A stretch of DNA of 64,000 bases from assembly GCF_000327385.1 (NCBI RefSeq), contig NW_008711014.1, positions 556,458-620,457 of the forward strand, given 5' to 3'. Of the stretch, positions 24,499 to 36,224 are shown piece by piece. The position numbers and the translations under genes were made by a program. Each line of letters starts with the position of its first letter. Within the stretch, counting starts at the first letter, position 1. The notes beneath the pieces were generated by a model. That model had not been told where the DNA came from. It saw only the letters and a program-made list of their open reading frames with translations, and searched no databases. The DNA is from Lottia gigantea (lineage: Eukaryota; Mollusca; Gastropoda; Lottiidae).

Positions 24499-26433
24499 AT
24501 GGATACAGACAACGAAGACATTCTACGTCGCAACCGGACGCAACTCATAAACGACTTGGAACCAAATCACGTGCTTGGAAAACTGTATGAAGATGGCGTC
24601 TTGACTGAAAATGACTGTGAAGGCATCAGGAACATCTCTACACAAAAGCTTCGTTGTCAAGAATTACTGGCATTGTTACCAACTAGAGGGAACGCGGCAT
24701 ATGGGTCGTTCCGGCAGGCATTGGAGGACAATGGGTACCGACATATTTTAAACGTTTTACCAAAAACAGCTACATACGATGCGGACAAACCGACCACAAA
24801 ACAAAGAGAAGGTGTTTGTGAGGAATGTGCCGATGTCATACCTAAAACAACTTCGCATCCAGGTTTAAGGGGCATCTTCAATAAACATTGCTGTCGTTTA
24901 AGACGAAGCCTTGAACCTGTCGATGTCATAGATTACCTGTTTCAGGAGCGAGTTCTGAAAGACCACGAGTATGACAGCGTCCGAGTTGCGCCAACAAGAC
25001 GACAGAGATGTGTTGTTTTTTTTCAAATTATTTCAAAATCCAACCATCCGTCACTTGTGCACATAATCAAATCATCGTTTGCAAAGAAATACTCATTCAT
25101 ACTCAAATACTTAGAAGAGGCTGGCACAAATCAAGGTGATGAAGAAAGTGAACCTGAACATTACGCCAGGGATCTCAATAATGAATCTCTTAAGACAGTT
25201 CTTAATAACGAAAGTGAAAACAGAACACAAAGTGATGCCGATGATGAACCAAATCCATGCTCAAGAGCTCAGAAACAAAATGGATGCACAGAGATAATTT
25301 TCGATAAAGAAAGTGACATCCCCGGCGATAAAGCACCTTTAACAGAATCAAAATTCATTAATCAGACTGTTGCAATCAAAGAGACACACAGTTGTAACAA
25401 TGGTCCAAATTTTTCGTTAGGCGATCCAGAGCATTTGGCGATTAGTCAGAATGGTGGAGTTCTGGACCGGAAACTCCTTGTTGCGTTCAATTCCCTCAGC
25501 TCTTACATAAATCAAGGGCAATACGATAAATTTGAATCCTACTCATTCCGTATTCGACAGTTCTACCATTCCAATCCCGATATGATGTGCCTGCTCGGGT
25601 ATCTTCATGCCAGTCGCGATCTCTACAAATCTGATTTCGACTCAGCCAAAAAACACATAGACGATTCCCTAGCTCTCGTTCCGCAAACTACAAACGGGAA
25701 ATATTTTACCTTAGAACTTTTTGGTGCCAAGACTCGAATGTACATATCAAGAAAGAAAGTAGAGAAGTTGCAGAGTACCCTGGATGACGCTAAAATGATC
25801 ATTGAATCTGATCCAGTGGGCTGTACAGGGCGAGCTGCTGGGTGGCTCTACATGAACGACGCTAGAAACATCACGGCTCAAATCACTATGCTGAATTTTA
25901 ACAATCAACGTAATGTGAAATTATATGAAATGCTTCATAATCAAGCAGAGGCCAGTTTCCAAAAGGCTTTATCAAATTTTCAACGAGATGGTGGAAAGGA
26001 CGGACCATTTGGATTTGGCTATGCGTTATGTCGATTGGCCATTCTGTTGCTACGATGTGGAGATAACGGCTTGACTATGGGTCATTTGGACGTACCTATT
26101 CTCGACGTTAAACGTGCTGGAGGCTACATTCAACAACTAGAAGATTCACCATCTGCGATACCTAAAATCCTTGAGGTTCATTTTCTACTCGCTAAATGCG
26201 ATTATCAGTTTAGAAGGAATAACCCTATTAGAAGTTTGGAACATGCCGAAGCCGCACATGAGCTTGCCACCGTCCTGAATATGCAAGAATTTATTGATCA
26301 TGCCCATAATAGACTTGTATACCTGAGAACTAAAACTCCTTTAATGATTGAGGAGGTTCATGACGACGAAATTGATAGATTTCTATTCCCGCCCGGGGTA
26401 AGTGATGCTGATGCATCTATGTCATCTGATTAA
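24499..26433 (+). CDS. Tandem CARD domain protein with C-terminal TPR-like region
   Basis: A 644-residue protein encoded in one uninterrupted coding exon. CARD1 is about residues 1-90 (LRRNRTQLINDLEPNHVLGK, YEDGVLTENDCEGIR, then LLALLPTRGNAAYGSFRQAL). CARD2 is about 122-208 (LRGIFNKHCCRLRRSLEP, VIDYLFQERVLKDHEYD, then TRRQRCVVFFQII). An acidic, Ser/Asn-rich linker spans about 209-320. Residues 321-612 are helix-rich and TPR-like (YINQGQYDKFESYSFRIRQF, MCLLGYLHASRDLYKSDFDS, NQAEASFQKALSNF, RSLEHAEAAHELATVLN). The tail is short and acidic (EEVHDDEIDRF). CARDs mediate homotypic assembly in apoptosis and innate immunity, so an adaptor or sensor role is inferred; no caspase, NACHT/NB-ARC, helicase or kinase is present. 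The start at 24499 is preferred over the frame's earlier ATG at 24472, which lies before the acceptor. The partner proteins are unknown. Confidence 0.88.
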   Translation: MDTDNEDILRRNRTQLINDLEPNHVLGKLYEDGVLTENDCEGIRNISTQKLRCQELLALLPTRGNAAYGSFRQALEDNGYRHILNVLPKTATYDADKPTTKQREGVCEECADVIPKTTSHPGLRGIFNKHCCRLRRSLEPVDVIDYLFQERVLKDHEYDSVRVAPTRRQRCVVFFQIISKSNHPSLVHIIKSSFAKKYSFILKYLEEAGTNQGDEESEPEHYARDLNNESLKTVLNNESENRTQSDADDEPNPCSRAQKQNGCTEIIFDKESDIPGDKAPLTESKFINQTVAIKETHSCNNGPNFSLGDPEHLAISQNGGVLDRKLLVAFNSLSSYINQGQYDKFESYSFRIRQFYHSNPDMMCLLGYLHASRDLYKSDFDSAKKHIDDSLALVPQTTNGKYFTLELFGAKTRMYISRKKVEKLQSTLDDAKMIIESDPVGCTGRAAGWLYMNDARNITAQITMLNFNNQRNVKLYEMLHNQAEASFQKALSNFQRDGGKDGPFGFGYALCRLAILLLRCGDNGLTMGHLDVPILDVKRAGGYIQQLEDSPSAIPKILEVHFLLAKCDYQFRRNNPIRSLEHAEAAHELATVLNMQEFIDHAHNRLVYLRTKTPLMIEEVHDDEIDRFLFPPGVSDADASMSSD

Positions 26434-29006
26434 TGTTTCGTAATTTATCGGTGGCATCCGTGATCTGATTACATGTTATGTATTTGTTGTTCTAGGTCAT
26501 ATAATATTCCACGAATCAAAAAGGCTGTGACAAAGAACAAGATTTACAAATATTTCCGAAATTCGGTGATACTCATTATTAAACCTCGGCATCGCTGGAA
26601 AGTCATTAGGATCTAAATGAAATATCTCAACGTTAAGACTAGTGACATATTTTATTCTCATTAAAATTCATTTTAAACTGAGAGAAAGAAATGAAGAGAT
26701 TATAAGATTTGAGATTAAAGTCATCGCCGACAAATTAATTTTCCACGAGAAAATATGGTGCTCACAGAAAATACACCGCATAATAAGTTGTATAGTGTCC
26801 TGCGTGACGTGCATTATGTGCATGCTACACAATTCTATCGAACTACTTTTAAAAAAAAAACTATAAGACGGGTTATTTAGAAGAATCAAAGAATAATATT
26901 ACGTGTTTGTTGGTACAAGCTTTTGGGGCTATTGTTTAAGTTCTGGTTTTCTGAAAAATTTACCAGTTCGGGCACATCATGACTTAACAAACTAGAAATT
27001 GCTAGAAAAAATTTCTGTAATAGTCTAGTTTTATTTTCAATTCAATTTGAATATGTAAAGACACATGTCCATCTTTTCAATGTAACTAATTATCGCACAA
27101 AATTATTATTAATTTTTTTAATGACAAACTTACCCTATCAAATTTTTATTTTGAGTGTACTGAAATCGCAGTGAAGAACTAACAAATGACCTAGTTTTAA
27201 CATTAGGCCTTCGATCATAACATTATTCAGCATAGAGATTTCTATAATAGTTTAAATTATATTCTTCTAGTCTTTTTGTTTAGTCTTGTTGTGATTATAT
27301 TTACATATTTACTCATTTTGTTTAATGGAGATTATTATAACTATTTATTGCTTCCTTATATTTCATTGTTGTATTATTATTATTATATATACTATATTTA
27401 TTATTTTTATACATTCAAACTTGTGTGTAAAGTAAATGTTTCTGCATTAAATTAAATGAGGTGTAATGATTGAAATTGGCTTGAGTCTGGAAGTATCTTC
27501 TGTCCGTTGATTTAAGGATGCTGTTGGGTGATATTCTGTATAAGTTTGTGTGGAAATAAATATTTATATTTTATTTGACAAGTTTATTTTGACATTTTTG
27601 TGATGAAATATTTATGTATTGTCTGACAAATTATATTGTTATTATTCTGAATAATGAAATATATTCTTTTTGAAAAAACGTTAACATGGTGCCGTCATGC
27701 TAGTTTGACACACATCTCAATTATTATTGGACACTGTAAAGACAGACGTAATGATTCTTCAATTCACAATGTCATCAGTTGGCCATACTTGAAAAAAAAT
27801 ATGCACGTTTGATATTTGAATTTCTTTACGAATTCATTCTATATACAACTAAATATATTGTCCAAACGGATACGGATCCCTAATGATATACCACAACAAC
27901 CCACAGAATTATCCATTGCCTCTCCCCAGCCTTACGGTCCAGCCACTCTCTTCTCATATTGTGATCATTTTTGTTATTTCTCTGCCACAGTACAACTTGA
28001 AAGAGACCGTGTTTACTTCCGGTTGATAGCAATAACGACCCTGTTCCTTTTCTCAATCAACATCCCAACACTATATTAAATCAATGTGAAAAGTTAATTT
28101 GAAAATGTTATTGGGAACCCTACTGTTTGTTAATGTCTACTCTGAAAGTAATTGAAAAAGAATTAAACCAAACAAATAAATCTTCATTCAAATTCCATTC
28201 CAATAATCCATGTTAGAAGCGACAGTAATGAGCTTTTATTTTGTCTGCAGTCAACCTTCTACGATCTCGGTGGGGCAGCTTTAATCAGTGTAAAATTACA
28301 ATAGACACAAATGCATGTTTCTTGCTAGAAATCATCTGAAACAATCATCACAGTTAATGGGACAAGAGGCTAGGATTAACGCCCTTTAAAGATAGGTTCC
28401 TCTGTACCAGAAAATATGAACTTTGTTATACTGACCGAATGAAAAGTTTTGTATCAAACTAAATGAGCAGAAAGAAATCAAAAATTTACGGAATACATAT
28501 ATATACATCCTAACGTAGACTATTATTAGCTTATTTCAGTAGGTCTATATTAATTATTTGTATTTTTAAATAAGGATAACAGTTACGGTTCCTTTCCATT
28601 TTTCCAGGATTAAAATATATCGATTTATAGCCTGTACCGCATCTTGTCCGGTGGGGTGAACCTTCGCTATCAACAGTCAAGTCGAACCAGGAACCAATTT
28701 TCAAACATGTTGGCGGTTTATCTAGAAATCTATAAGTTGACAAGAGACATTAGAAACTTTACTGTTGTATACGGATCGCTTTTAATCGATGTAACAATTT
28801 TATCCGCACCATTTACTGATCGCTGAAGCAAGCCTAGGAACAATGGTTTACAATCAGACTTCTCTCATCGTGTTCAATGCCAATCTAATGTTTTATACGG
28901 GAATATTACAGATAATTATTCCACCACTTCCAATGACAAAGTGTTGTATAACCAGGTATTGTTAAAGAATCGTTTGATTGAACATTACAATGTTGTGTCA
29001 GTCAGT
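26434..29006. other. 3' flank of the CARD gene and gene-less DNA
   Basis: Very AT-rich. ATTAAA near 26578 is a possible polyadenylation signal for the CARD gene. The rest has low-complexity TTATTA runs near 27370-27390 and no supported coding frame. Confidence 0.45.
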
Positions 29007-29100
29007 TATGATCGCAATAAAAAGTGAAAGGATCAGACATTGTTCTTATTATTTATGATCGCAATAAAAAGCGAAAGGATCAGACACTGTCCTTATTATT
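29007..29100. repeat. Two-copy 47-bp tandem duplication
   Basis: TATGATCGCAATAAAAAGTG plus 27 following bases is repeated immediately from 29054 with about four mismatches, so the duplication is fairly recent. Confidence 0.85.
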
Positions 29101-31464
29101 TCAGATAGAAAAGGTTGTGCTCAGAAATGTAAGGTATTATGTTTAATATTATCATACATGCCAAATTTCATCATCGCAATAATCGCAAAAGAAATCTTAA
29201 TATCTTCGTTGTCCCAATTTATTAAAAGCCATTTCTCTGTTATTAAAGTTGTCAGAGTGAAACGTTTATTAATAATAAAAAATACCGAAATACATTATCA
29301 AGGTCTCTTGTGAATGAAAATTTGAAACGATCAGGATCAAAATTTAAAAATCTCAGACCTCGGTTTGGATCTGAACTTGTACCCCCATGTAAAGCTCTGT
29401 AAATCTTCGTACAGGCGTATCTGATCATGAGTTATCGGCCCTGTACACGAATCACGTCTGGTCGGCCAGTACTTGTAAATATCCAGCTAACTGATATCAC
29501 AAACTAAGTAGTTTTTGGTCGTAGCCAGTTAACGTACGCTTCCAGCTAACCGATAGTACGACTGCAGAAATAGAGTTTTGGAAGTTGAAAATTCATCAGG
29601 GCTGGTTGGGAATTGCATGGCGCCTGATTCATGGAAAAATACCTTCAGAGGTATACCTTTGCGTATACAAAGTCAAAGTTCATATCAATTCATGGTGAAT
29701 GTGACTCAGATATCAAGGCTCAATTTGTGAATTAATGTACAGTAAAAACATCAATATTTTAGAAGGTTAAAAAAAGACTCTTCCAGTCTCTCTATGAAGA
29801 AATCTCTCGTCAATGATCTTACCCATTTTATTCACTTACGACATAAGTGTTAGCGATAATAATTAAGCCACGTAGAATAAAAACGTCAGTTTTAATGGTT
29901 AATATTGAAATGAAAGGGTTTTAGTGTATCATAATACACCGATTATTCTAATATTCTTATGATCAAAACCATAAAGCTGGCATGTCCCTCGAGACCAATT
30001 CTCTTCTTATATCGACGAAATGATCGACCATAAAGTGATATGTTCCGTTACAGAAGAACCATAGTATTAATAAAACACTAACGGAAAATTGTTTGAAACT
30101 TTATTTTGCACTTGACAGAATCTGTGTAAAGATACTCCTCTTTCTAATGTAAAAGCTAATGGATTTGAAGCTGGGAACGTTTGATCTATGAGGTTTGAAT
30201 GAACTGATGGTTAGCAGTGGTTATTCTAATGACTGGCGATATAACTTAATTAGTTAACGCTCGTATGATTACCCATTAGATTTCAACTTTAAATTGAATA
30301 TTAGGGTCAGATTTTATCAATTGTCATGGGATATCAGTCAACTTTCAATACTGCGATGAACACATTCAAAAGAAGTTTGAAGTAGTTTTCTCCCTATAAG
30401 TAAGCTAACCATTGTATTATACAGCTAACAGTAGTTAGTGCAAAAAATTGCTGACATTACAGAATGTCACAGAACTTATTTTTACCTTCCCTAAAGTCTG
30501 TTGCACATAATGTTATCTACGATGACTAAAAATGTAAAATGATCTTCAATTAGGTTATCCTGAAATAGACCCCTGCTTCGATCCCCATAGAGAGGTAGCA
30601 AAGGCGGACATTTTGGATTATTGTGACTAAAGTTCTAAGGACAACGGAATCAGATTACACGGTTTTGAATTTAATGGTTACAGGTTGTATGTATATGAAA
30701 TGGGACGCGAGAAAATTATATTCAGCTTTCCCTTTCTATTTCTACTATTTTTATATACCTCTGTGGTAAACAGTATCATAATCTGGAGGAAGCTGTAAAG
30801 ATGTCCGGCCTTATGTTAAACTATATAATTAAAACTTTCTGTTGCCTTGAAAGTAGAAAATCGACGTCAGAGACTTGTCTAAATGTTGGCTACATAGAGG
30901 TCAGCTGGGACTCCAGCCATCGCCTGTAGATGACATTATCATTATATTCCTGGTACCTTTAACCCTCAAACAATCGATCCTCGCTTAGTTTTCATAACAA
31001 ATTTAATTTACTTGGACCACAAGGGACAGGGTAGACAGATTTCATACGTTCCTCTTTCACAATTCTGTCACTTTGGGGATAGAATTATGTTGTTATTTTT
31101 CATTATTCGGCCTACACAGAATCTTAGTTAAATTTAACATTATGAAATTGAAATGGTTTAACATTAACACTTGGAGAGCGTTGGTGAAACCTTTCACTTA
31201 TACTTATATACATGCAATATATAATTTTATGACTTATGAATATACGTCACATATTTAATTGTTTGATTTTATTTCATTTTCATAGATTGAACTGCATTTT
31301 TTCAATTCACACTTCACTCATTACGTCGAACTGAAATTTATTTCACATAACTCTGTATGATCGAAACAAGGCATTCATGCACGCAATAACAATCTATGAC
31401 AATATAATACCATATCAACCTTATGAATTTGTTCGGAATTAGTCTTTCGGACTATTTCGTTTAA
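29101..31464. other. Gene-less AT-rich stretch
   Basis: No conserved open frame, RNA gene or ordered repeat was recognised. Confidence 0.4.
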
Positions 31465-31592
31465 TCGAAGACGGTCCTGAACTCGAAGACGGTCCTGAAC
31501 TCGAATCGGTCCTGAACTCGACGATGGTCCTGAACGCAAGACGGCCCTGAACTCGAAAAACGGACCTGAACTCTAAGACGGTCGACAGCAAA
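31465..31592. repeat. 18-bp minisatellite
   Basis: Six to seven imperfect copies of TCGAAGACGGTCCTGAAC; the first two are identical and divergence grows to the right. The unit is 18 bp, so one frame stays open through the array, but nothing around it looks coding. Confidence 0.85.
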
Positions 31593-32082
31593 GGTCTGAA
31601 AGGTATTTTGTATCCATCTACATCGTCTGTATTTGCAATATCGTAATAAAATAGTTATAGAAAAACACCCACCCTTTCTTCCGTTCTACCATCAAGAACA
31701 CTATATACATCAGTGATTTTCGCAGTATGTCAAACATTTTGAAATCCTTTGAAGAAGCATGATGAATGCTACATATTATCCATTTCAATAAACGTACATG
31801 TATATTATATGTGATCTATATTCACAAAGTCCTTGAAATTGGAATATTTTTCCATTAGATTTGAAAGCTGAGAGTAAACGAATTCGTCACAATTAAAGAA
31901 ATCTGCTGATTGATCACATTATATATAAAAGAAGAAAGAGGGTAAAGTTTCAATACATAAAAAGAGTAAATAAGTTGTAATTTATAGCATAAAGACATCA
32001 GAAGAGTATCACTTAACAAATTAATGGTAAGAAAATAAATCGAAGGGATTCCCTATATCCCATATATGCTTTATGATATTTT

Positions 32083-33091
32083 TATACGCTCACACGTAAG
32101 ATGGGCGTATATTGTAATCACCCCGTCCGTCCGTCCGTTCACATTTGGCTCGTGCTCACTCTACAGGCTACAGTTCTTTATGGATTCTTTTGATTTTTAT
32201 TTTGTATGTCAATGTTGTTATGAAGATGATCCCTATTGATTTTCGTGATGATCGGATAATTTTTCACCGAAATATCGTGTCTGACTTGACGTTTTTCTCT
32301 ATTAGCTGTATTGTGCAACTCGTGCTCACTCTACAGGCTACATTTTTTTACAGATTCTTTTGATTTTTATTTTGTGTGTCAATGTCATTATGAAGATGAT
32401 CCCTATTGATTTTCGTGATGATCGGATAATTTTTCACCGAAATATCGTGTCTGACTTGACGTTTTACTCTATTAGCTGTATTGTGCAACTCGTGCTCACT
32501 CTACAGGCTACAATTCTTTACAGATTCTTTGGATTTTTATTTTGTGTGTCAATGTCATTATGGAGATGATCCCTATTGATTTTCGTGATGATCGGATAAT
32601 TTTTCACCGAAATATCGTGTCTGACTTGACGTTTTTCTCTATTAGCTATATTGTGCAACTCGTGCTCACTCTACAGGCTACAATTCTTTACAGATTCTTT
32701 TGATTTTTATTTTGTATGTCTATGTCGTTATGAAGATGATCCCTATTGATTTTCATGATGATCTATTGATTTTCATGATGATCGGATAATTTTTCACCGA
32801 AATATCGTGTCTGACCTGACGTTTTACTCTATTAGCTATATTGTGCAACTCGTGCTCACTCTACAGGCTACACTTGTTTACAGATTCTTTTGATTTTTAT
32901 TTTGTATGTCAATGTCATTATGAAAATGATCCCTATCGATTTTCGCGATGATCGGATAATATTTCACCGAAGTATCGTGTCTGACGAGACGTTTCACTCT
33001 ATTAGCTATATTGTGCAACCCTGTAGTCACTAAAGACTGTTTAATCATTTCTGACAGCTGCCAGTGGGCGTATGTTACCTTGCCTGGCAAG
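32083..33091. mobile_element. Tandem-core repeat element (pearl/Helentron-like)
   Basis: Five direct copies of a unit near 170 bp start at 32151, 32321, 32491, 32661 and 32851 with the word CGTGCTCACTCTACAGGCTA; the fourth is 190 bp because of an internal 20-bp duplication. The array is flanked on the left by ACACGTAAGATGGGCGTATA and CCGTCCGTCCGTCCGTTC, and on the right by CAGTGGGCGTATGTTAC and a perfect short hairpin CTTGCC-T-GGCAAG (33079-33091). A tandem core between unique flanks with a 3' hairpin is the layout of non-autonomous rolling-circle elements such as the bivalve pearl family. No transposase is encoded; the open frames inside are by-products of the repeat. Family assignment is inference; exact ends and target site are uncertain. 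Confidence 0.6.
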
Positions 33092-36000
33092 CTATCTTTA
33101 CTCTTTGATGAAGGAAGCTCCCCTCAAGGCTATTTACCATTCGGCAATCACTGTCAGTTTTCGTAAAGCTGAACCTGCAGAGCGCGAGCGGAACATTCAC
33201 GGTAGACATTTTCGACTATTGTCTTGCAGATACATTCTGATCACAGAAGAATTCCTACTTATTGTAGCTTTGAACATTCATCTTTTTCAGGGTATAGCTT
33301 GAAATGAAGCATACAGTTCTGTCATCATTACAATTTTAGTTTCAAATATTTAACTCTGTCAAACGCTTAATGAAGCAATACAGTGGGTATAAGAAGTGAT
33401 TGAGTAAATGAAAGTCCCCCAGTTGAAGCAATAATCTTCCAGTGGCAGTAAGCATAATTACTTACCGTGTAATAATGTGAGAATTCTTTCTATATTATTG
33501 GTCTATTATCAAAATAGGATTTTGTATATCGTAACATCTATGAAAAGGACCCAGGTGCTACTGTCATACAATTAAATTTTTAATCCATAACGAGAGAAAA
33601 TAAATTTTAATAATGATAATAAAACGATAAGAATAAGATTATGTTGTAAAAGTTACACAAAGATATTTATCACCGCATATTATTTGATAATGAATTGCAG
33701 AATACAATTGAATTTCCTGTTTGTGATCAGAATTTCTAAAGTATCAAAGAAGTTTTAGGATTCATTTGAAAGATGAGATTCTTTTTCTTTGCAAGTTTAT
33801 TCCTATCCTGGGGCTGACAACAATCAAAGAAGTCTGATAGAAAATTCCTCTCAAGTATAAAGAGTCCATGGACAAAATCGACAAATGGCGGAGAATTATA
33901 ACTCAATCATTATTTATTTTCATTAATTCAATTAATAAGACTAGAGTATAACTGCTGTGAGACTGGTTGTTCACGTCAAATGACAACAAATCCACTTGTT
34001 TCTCGATCAATAACAATGTTTTCTACTGTTATCAAGTCGTAATAGTCTGTCTGAAGTGGGGTTACATCAGTTTTAAAACGTCTATTGACTGGAGTTTAAG
34101 TGGTGTTAAAAATACCTTTTAACAAATCTTTTGGTTTGTTCTTTTAGAAAGTTTTTGTTATTTCTATTCCCGTCTCGGTGTGATTCAATAGAGTCAAATT
34201 TGTGACATGTACACCGAGTGGTCTATTGTACTCCTAGGTCCAGCTGACAGGCAATCTGTTCGCTAGTCAGAAAAGAGATAAAATATTCAATAACGCAGGA
34301 CAAGGTATAAGCAAGATGATCAGAAACAAAACTATCACTGCAGAGCCCCGATAATCTCAATTTCAATACCTGGTGATTTTTGTAATACCAATGTTAATAT
34401 TACCAAGGGATGGCATGAAAAGTGTCCACGAGGTCAAACGCCAGACAAAAAAAAACGTCCAAAACCAATTGAAATCTAAGACATTTACCTGATAATAGGA
34501 ATTCATTCTAAGTACCCTGGCACTCTCAGATCCGACTAATAGGGAAGAGTAATGCTATTTGTTATAATTAAACCACGAGTTAAGATTATCGGCTCTAAAC
34601 GTTGCAACAATACAACTACTCAAACTGCTTCTATACTTGACATGAAAAGCGGATTCTAGCAAATAAATTGATACATGGGCACAATTCTGATCTATATTGA
34701 AAAATAATTCATGATTTGTTTTTTTGTAACTTCTTCTTCTTCTTCATTAAGGCAGGGTTAAATCCTATATCCTTTAGGGGAGAGGGGCTAGTTTTTAGGT
34801 CCTCAAATCTATACCCTAGTAAATGCAATCATTATGTAAATAGCAGATATGATATGATGATGGTTTTTTATTTGAATTTTTAAATGAAATGCCTACATCA
34901 TAATTTATTAGGTAAATAAATCAGTGCCTATAATCTATTTAAAGCAAACGTGATAATGTAAAAAGCGTGATTCTTAAACGAGGAATTAAAAACGATTTGC
35001 CGGGCGGTAATCAGATGACTGTTGGTAGAATCATGTAGTAGGATGAAAGAGTACAGCTTGTGTCAATAGAATCTGATGTTTGATAGAATTAGAATGACTT
35101 GAAATCTGATCGTTACACATGTTCTTCTGACATCTACTGACACTAATATCATCTTATTTACTTCCTACATATTGCTGTTTTATTTAATGCCACGATCAAT
35201 TATTTTACCATTTTAAGGTGGGATTGATAGTCCAAAGTCTCGTATGGAGCGCCTGTGGTGGTTTTCACGAGAGCATTTTTTGAAAAATTGAATCAATTTG
35301 GTGCATTCTGACAAATACTTTCGGGCAAACACTTATTAAAATGAAAGTGACAATGCAATTTGCGGTGCAAACCTCCTTGGGGACCAATTCTGCCCTTTCC
35401 CCATGTACCCCCACTGGCGCTTGCTGTCTGTGAAGACAAAATATATTTTAAAACGACAAGAACTGGAGAAGTGGTCGTGTTAATGGAACTATAATGTAAT
35501 TATTGAGCAATAAGATCACATTGATGATTGGAAGTTTTTAACACTTAACGTTTCCATGTTCCTGTCTTTACCTTTCCACGTCTCACATTTTACCAAACCT
35601 AGTTTCCTGACATTATGATTGTGAATTTACATTTTACTTAGATGACAGATCGAGAATAATACCATGTACATTAAGGTGACCCCAAACTTATATAATGAAA
35701 CAGAAATCAACACATTTGTCATTTTGTAACAATTCCACGTGGGTATGAATGTGGGCTGGATTCAGGTTGTATTTCTTTTAACATATCAATGTCTAATAAT
35801 GTATTTTAAGGATAGGCTTGCATATCACAAATACTCCAATAAAGAACTGTTAGGTATCACAGAATTAAACTTTTGAAGCTTATAGTCAACGGAAAACATC
35901 CATCGTTTTGCTTTACATTTTGGACTATTAATTCCTTGATCTGGAATTTTTTAATTGACCTCCCTGTTCAAGTGATATCAACCCGATGTCCCCTTGTCAG

Positions 36001-36194
36001 TGATGCAGGTCGGAGGGGCTGACATGGAAAAAGCGTCTAGATTCGGATGGAACAATAAACCGAGGTTCCGTGTGCTACAGGCTGTGCACGAAAAGGTTTC
36101 TCGACAGTTGGAAACCTAAAAAGAATAGGCTTATACCAATTTCTTGGCGCAATTACCCGCATTGAACCCTGCATGGCGTTGGTCGTCTTCATTA

Positions 36195-36224
36195 GTGCAG
36201 AAACGTAAGACGTAAAACTCCATT
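36195..36224 (+). repeat. Dispersed repeat, GACGTAAAACTCCATT copy
   Basis: GTGCAGAAACGTAA followed by GACGTAAAACTCCATT. One of at least five related copies in the window (22597, 36195, 38297, 38867, 59875). Probably part of a short interspersed repeat. Confidence 0.5.

Noticed and set aside
24657-24929. Minus-strand 90-codon frame
   Set aside because: Antisense shadow of the CARD-domain coding exon.
32145-32569. Two overlapping plus-strand frames with near-identical peptides
   Set aside because: They read the 170-bp tandem units; the frame shifts between units and the peptides match no family.
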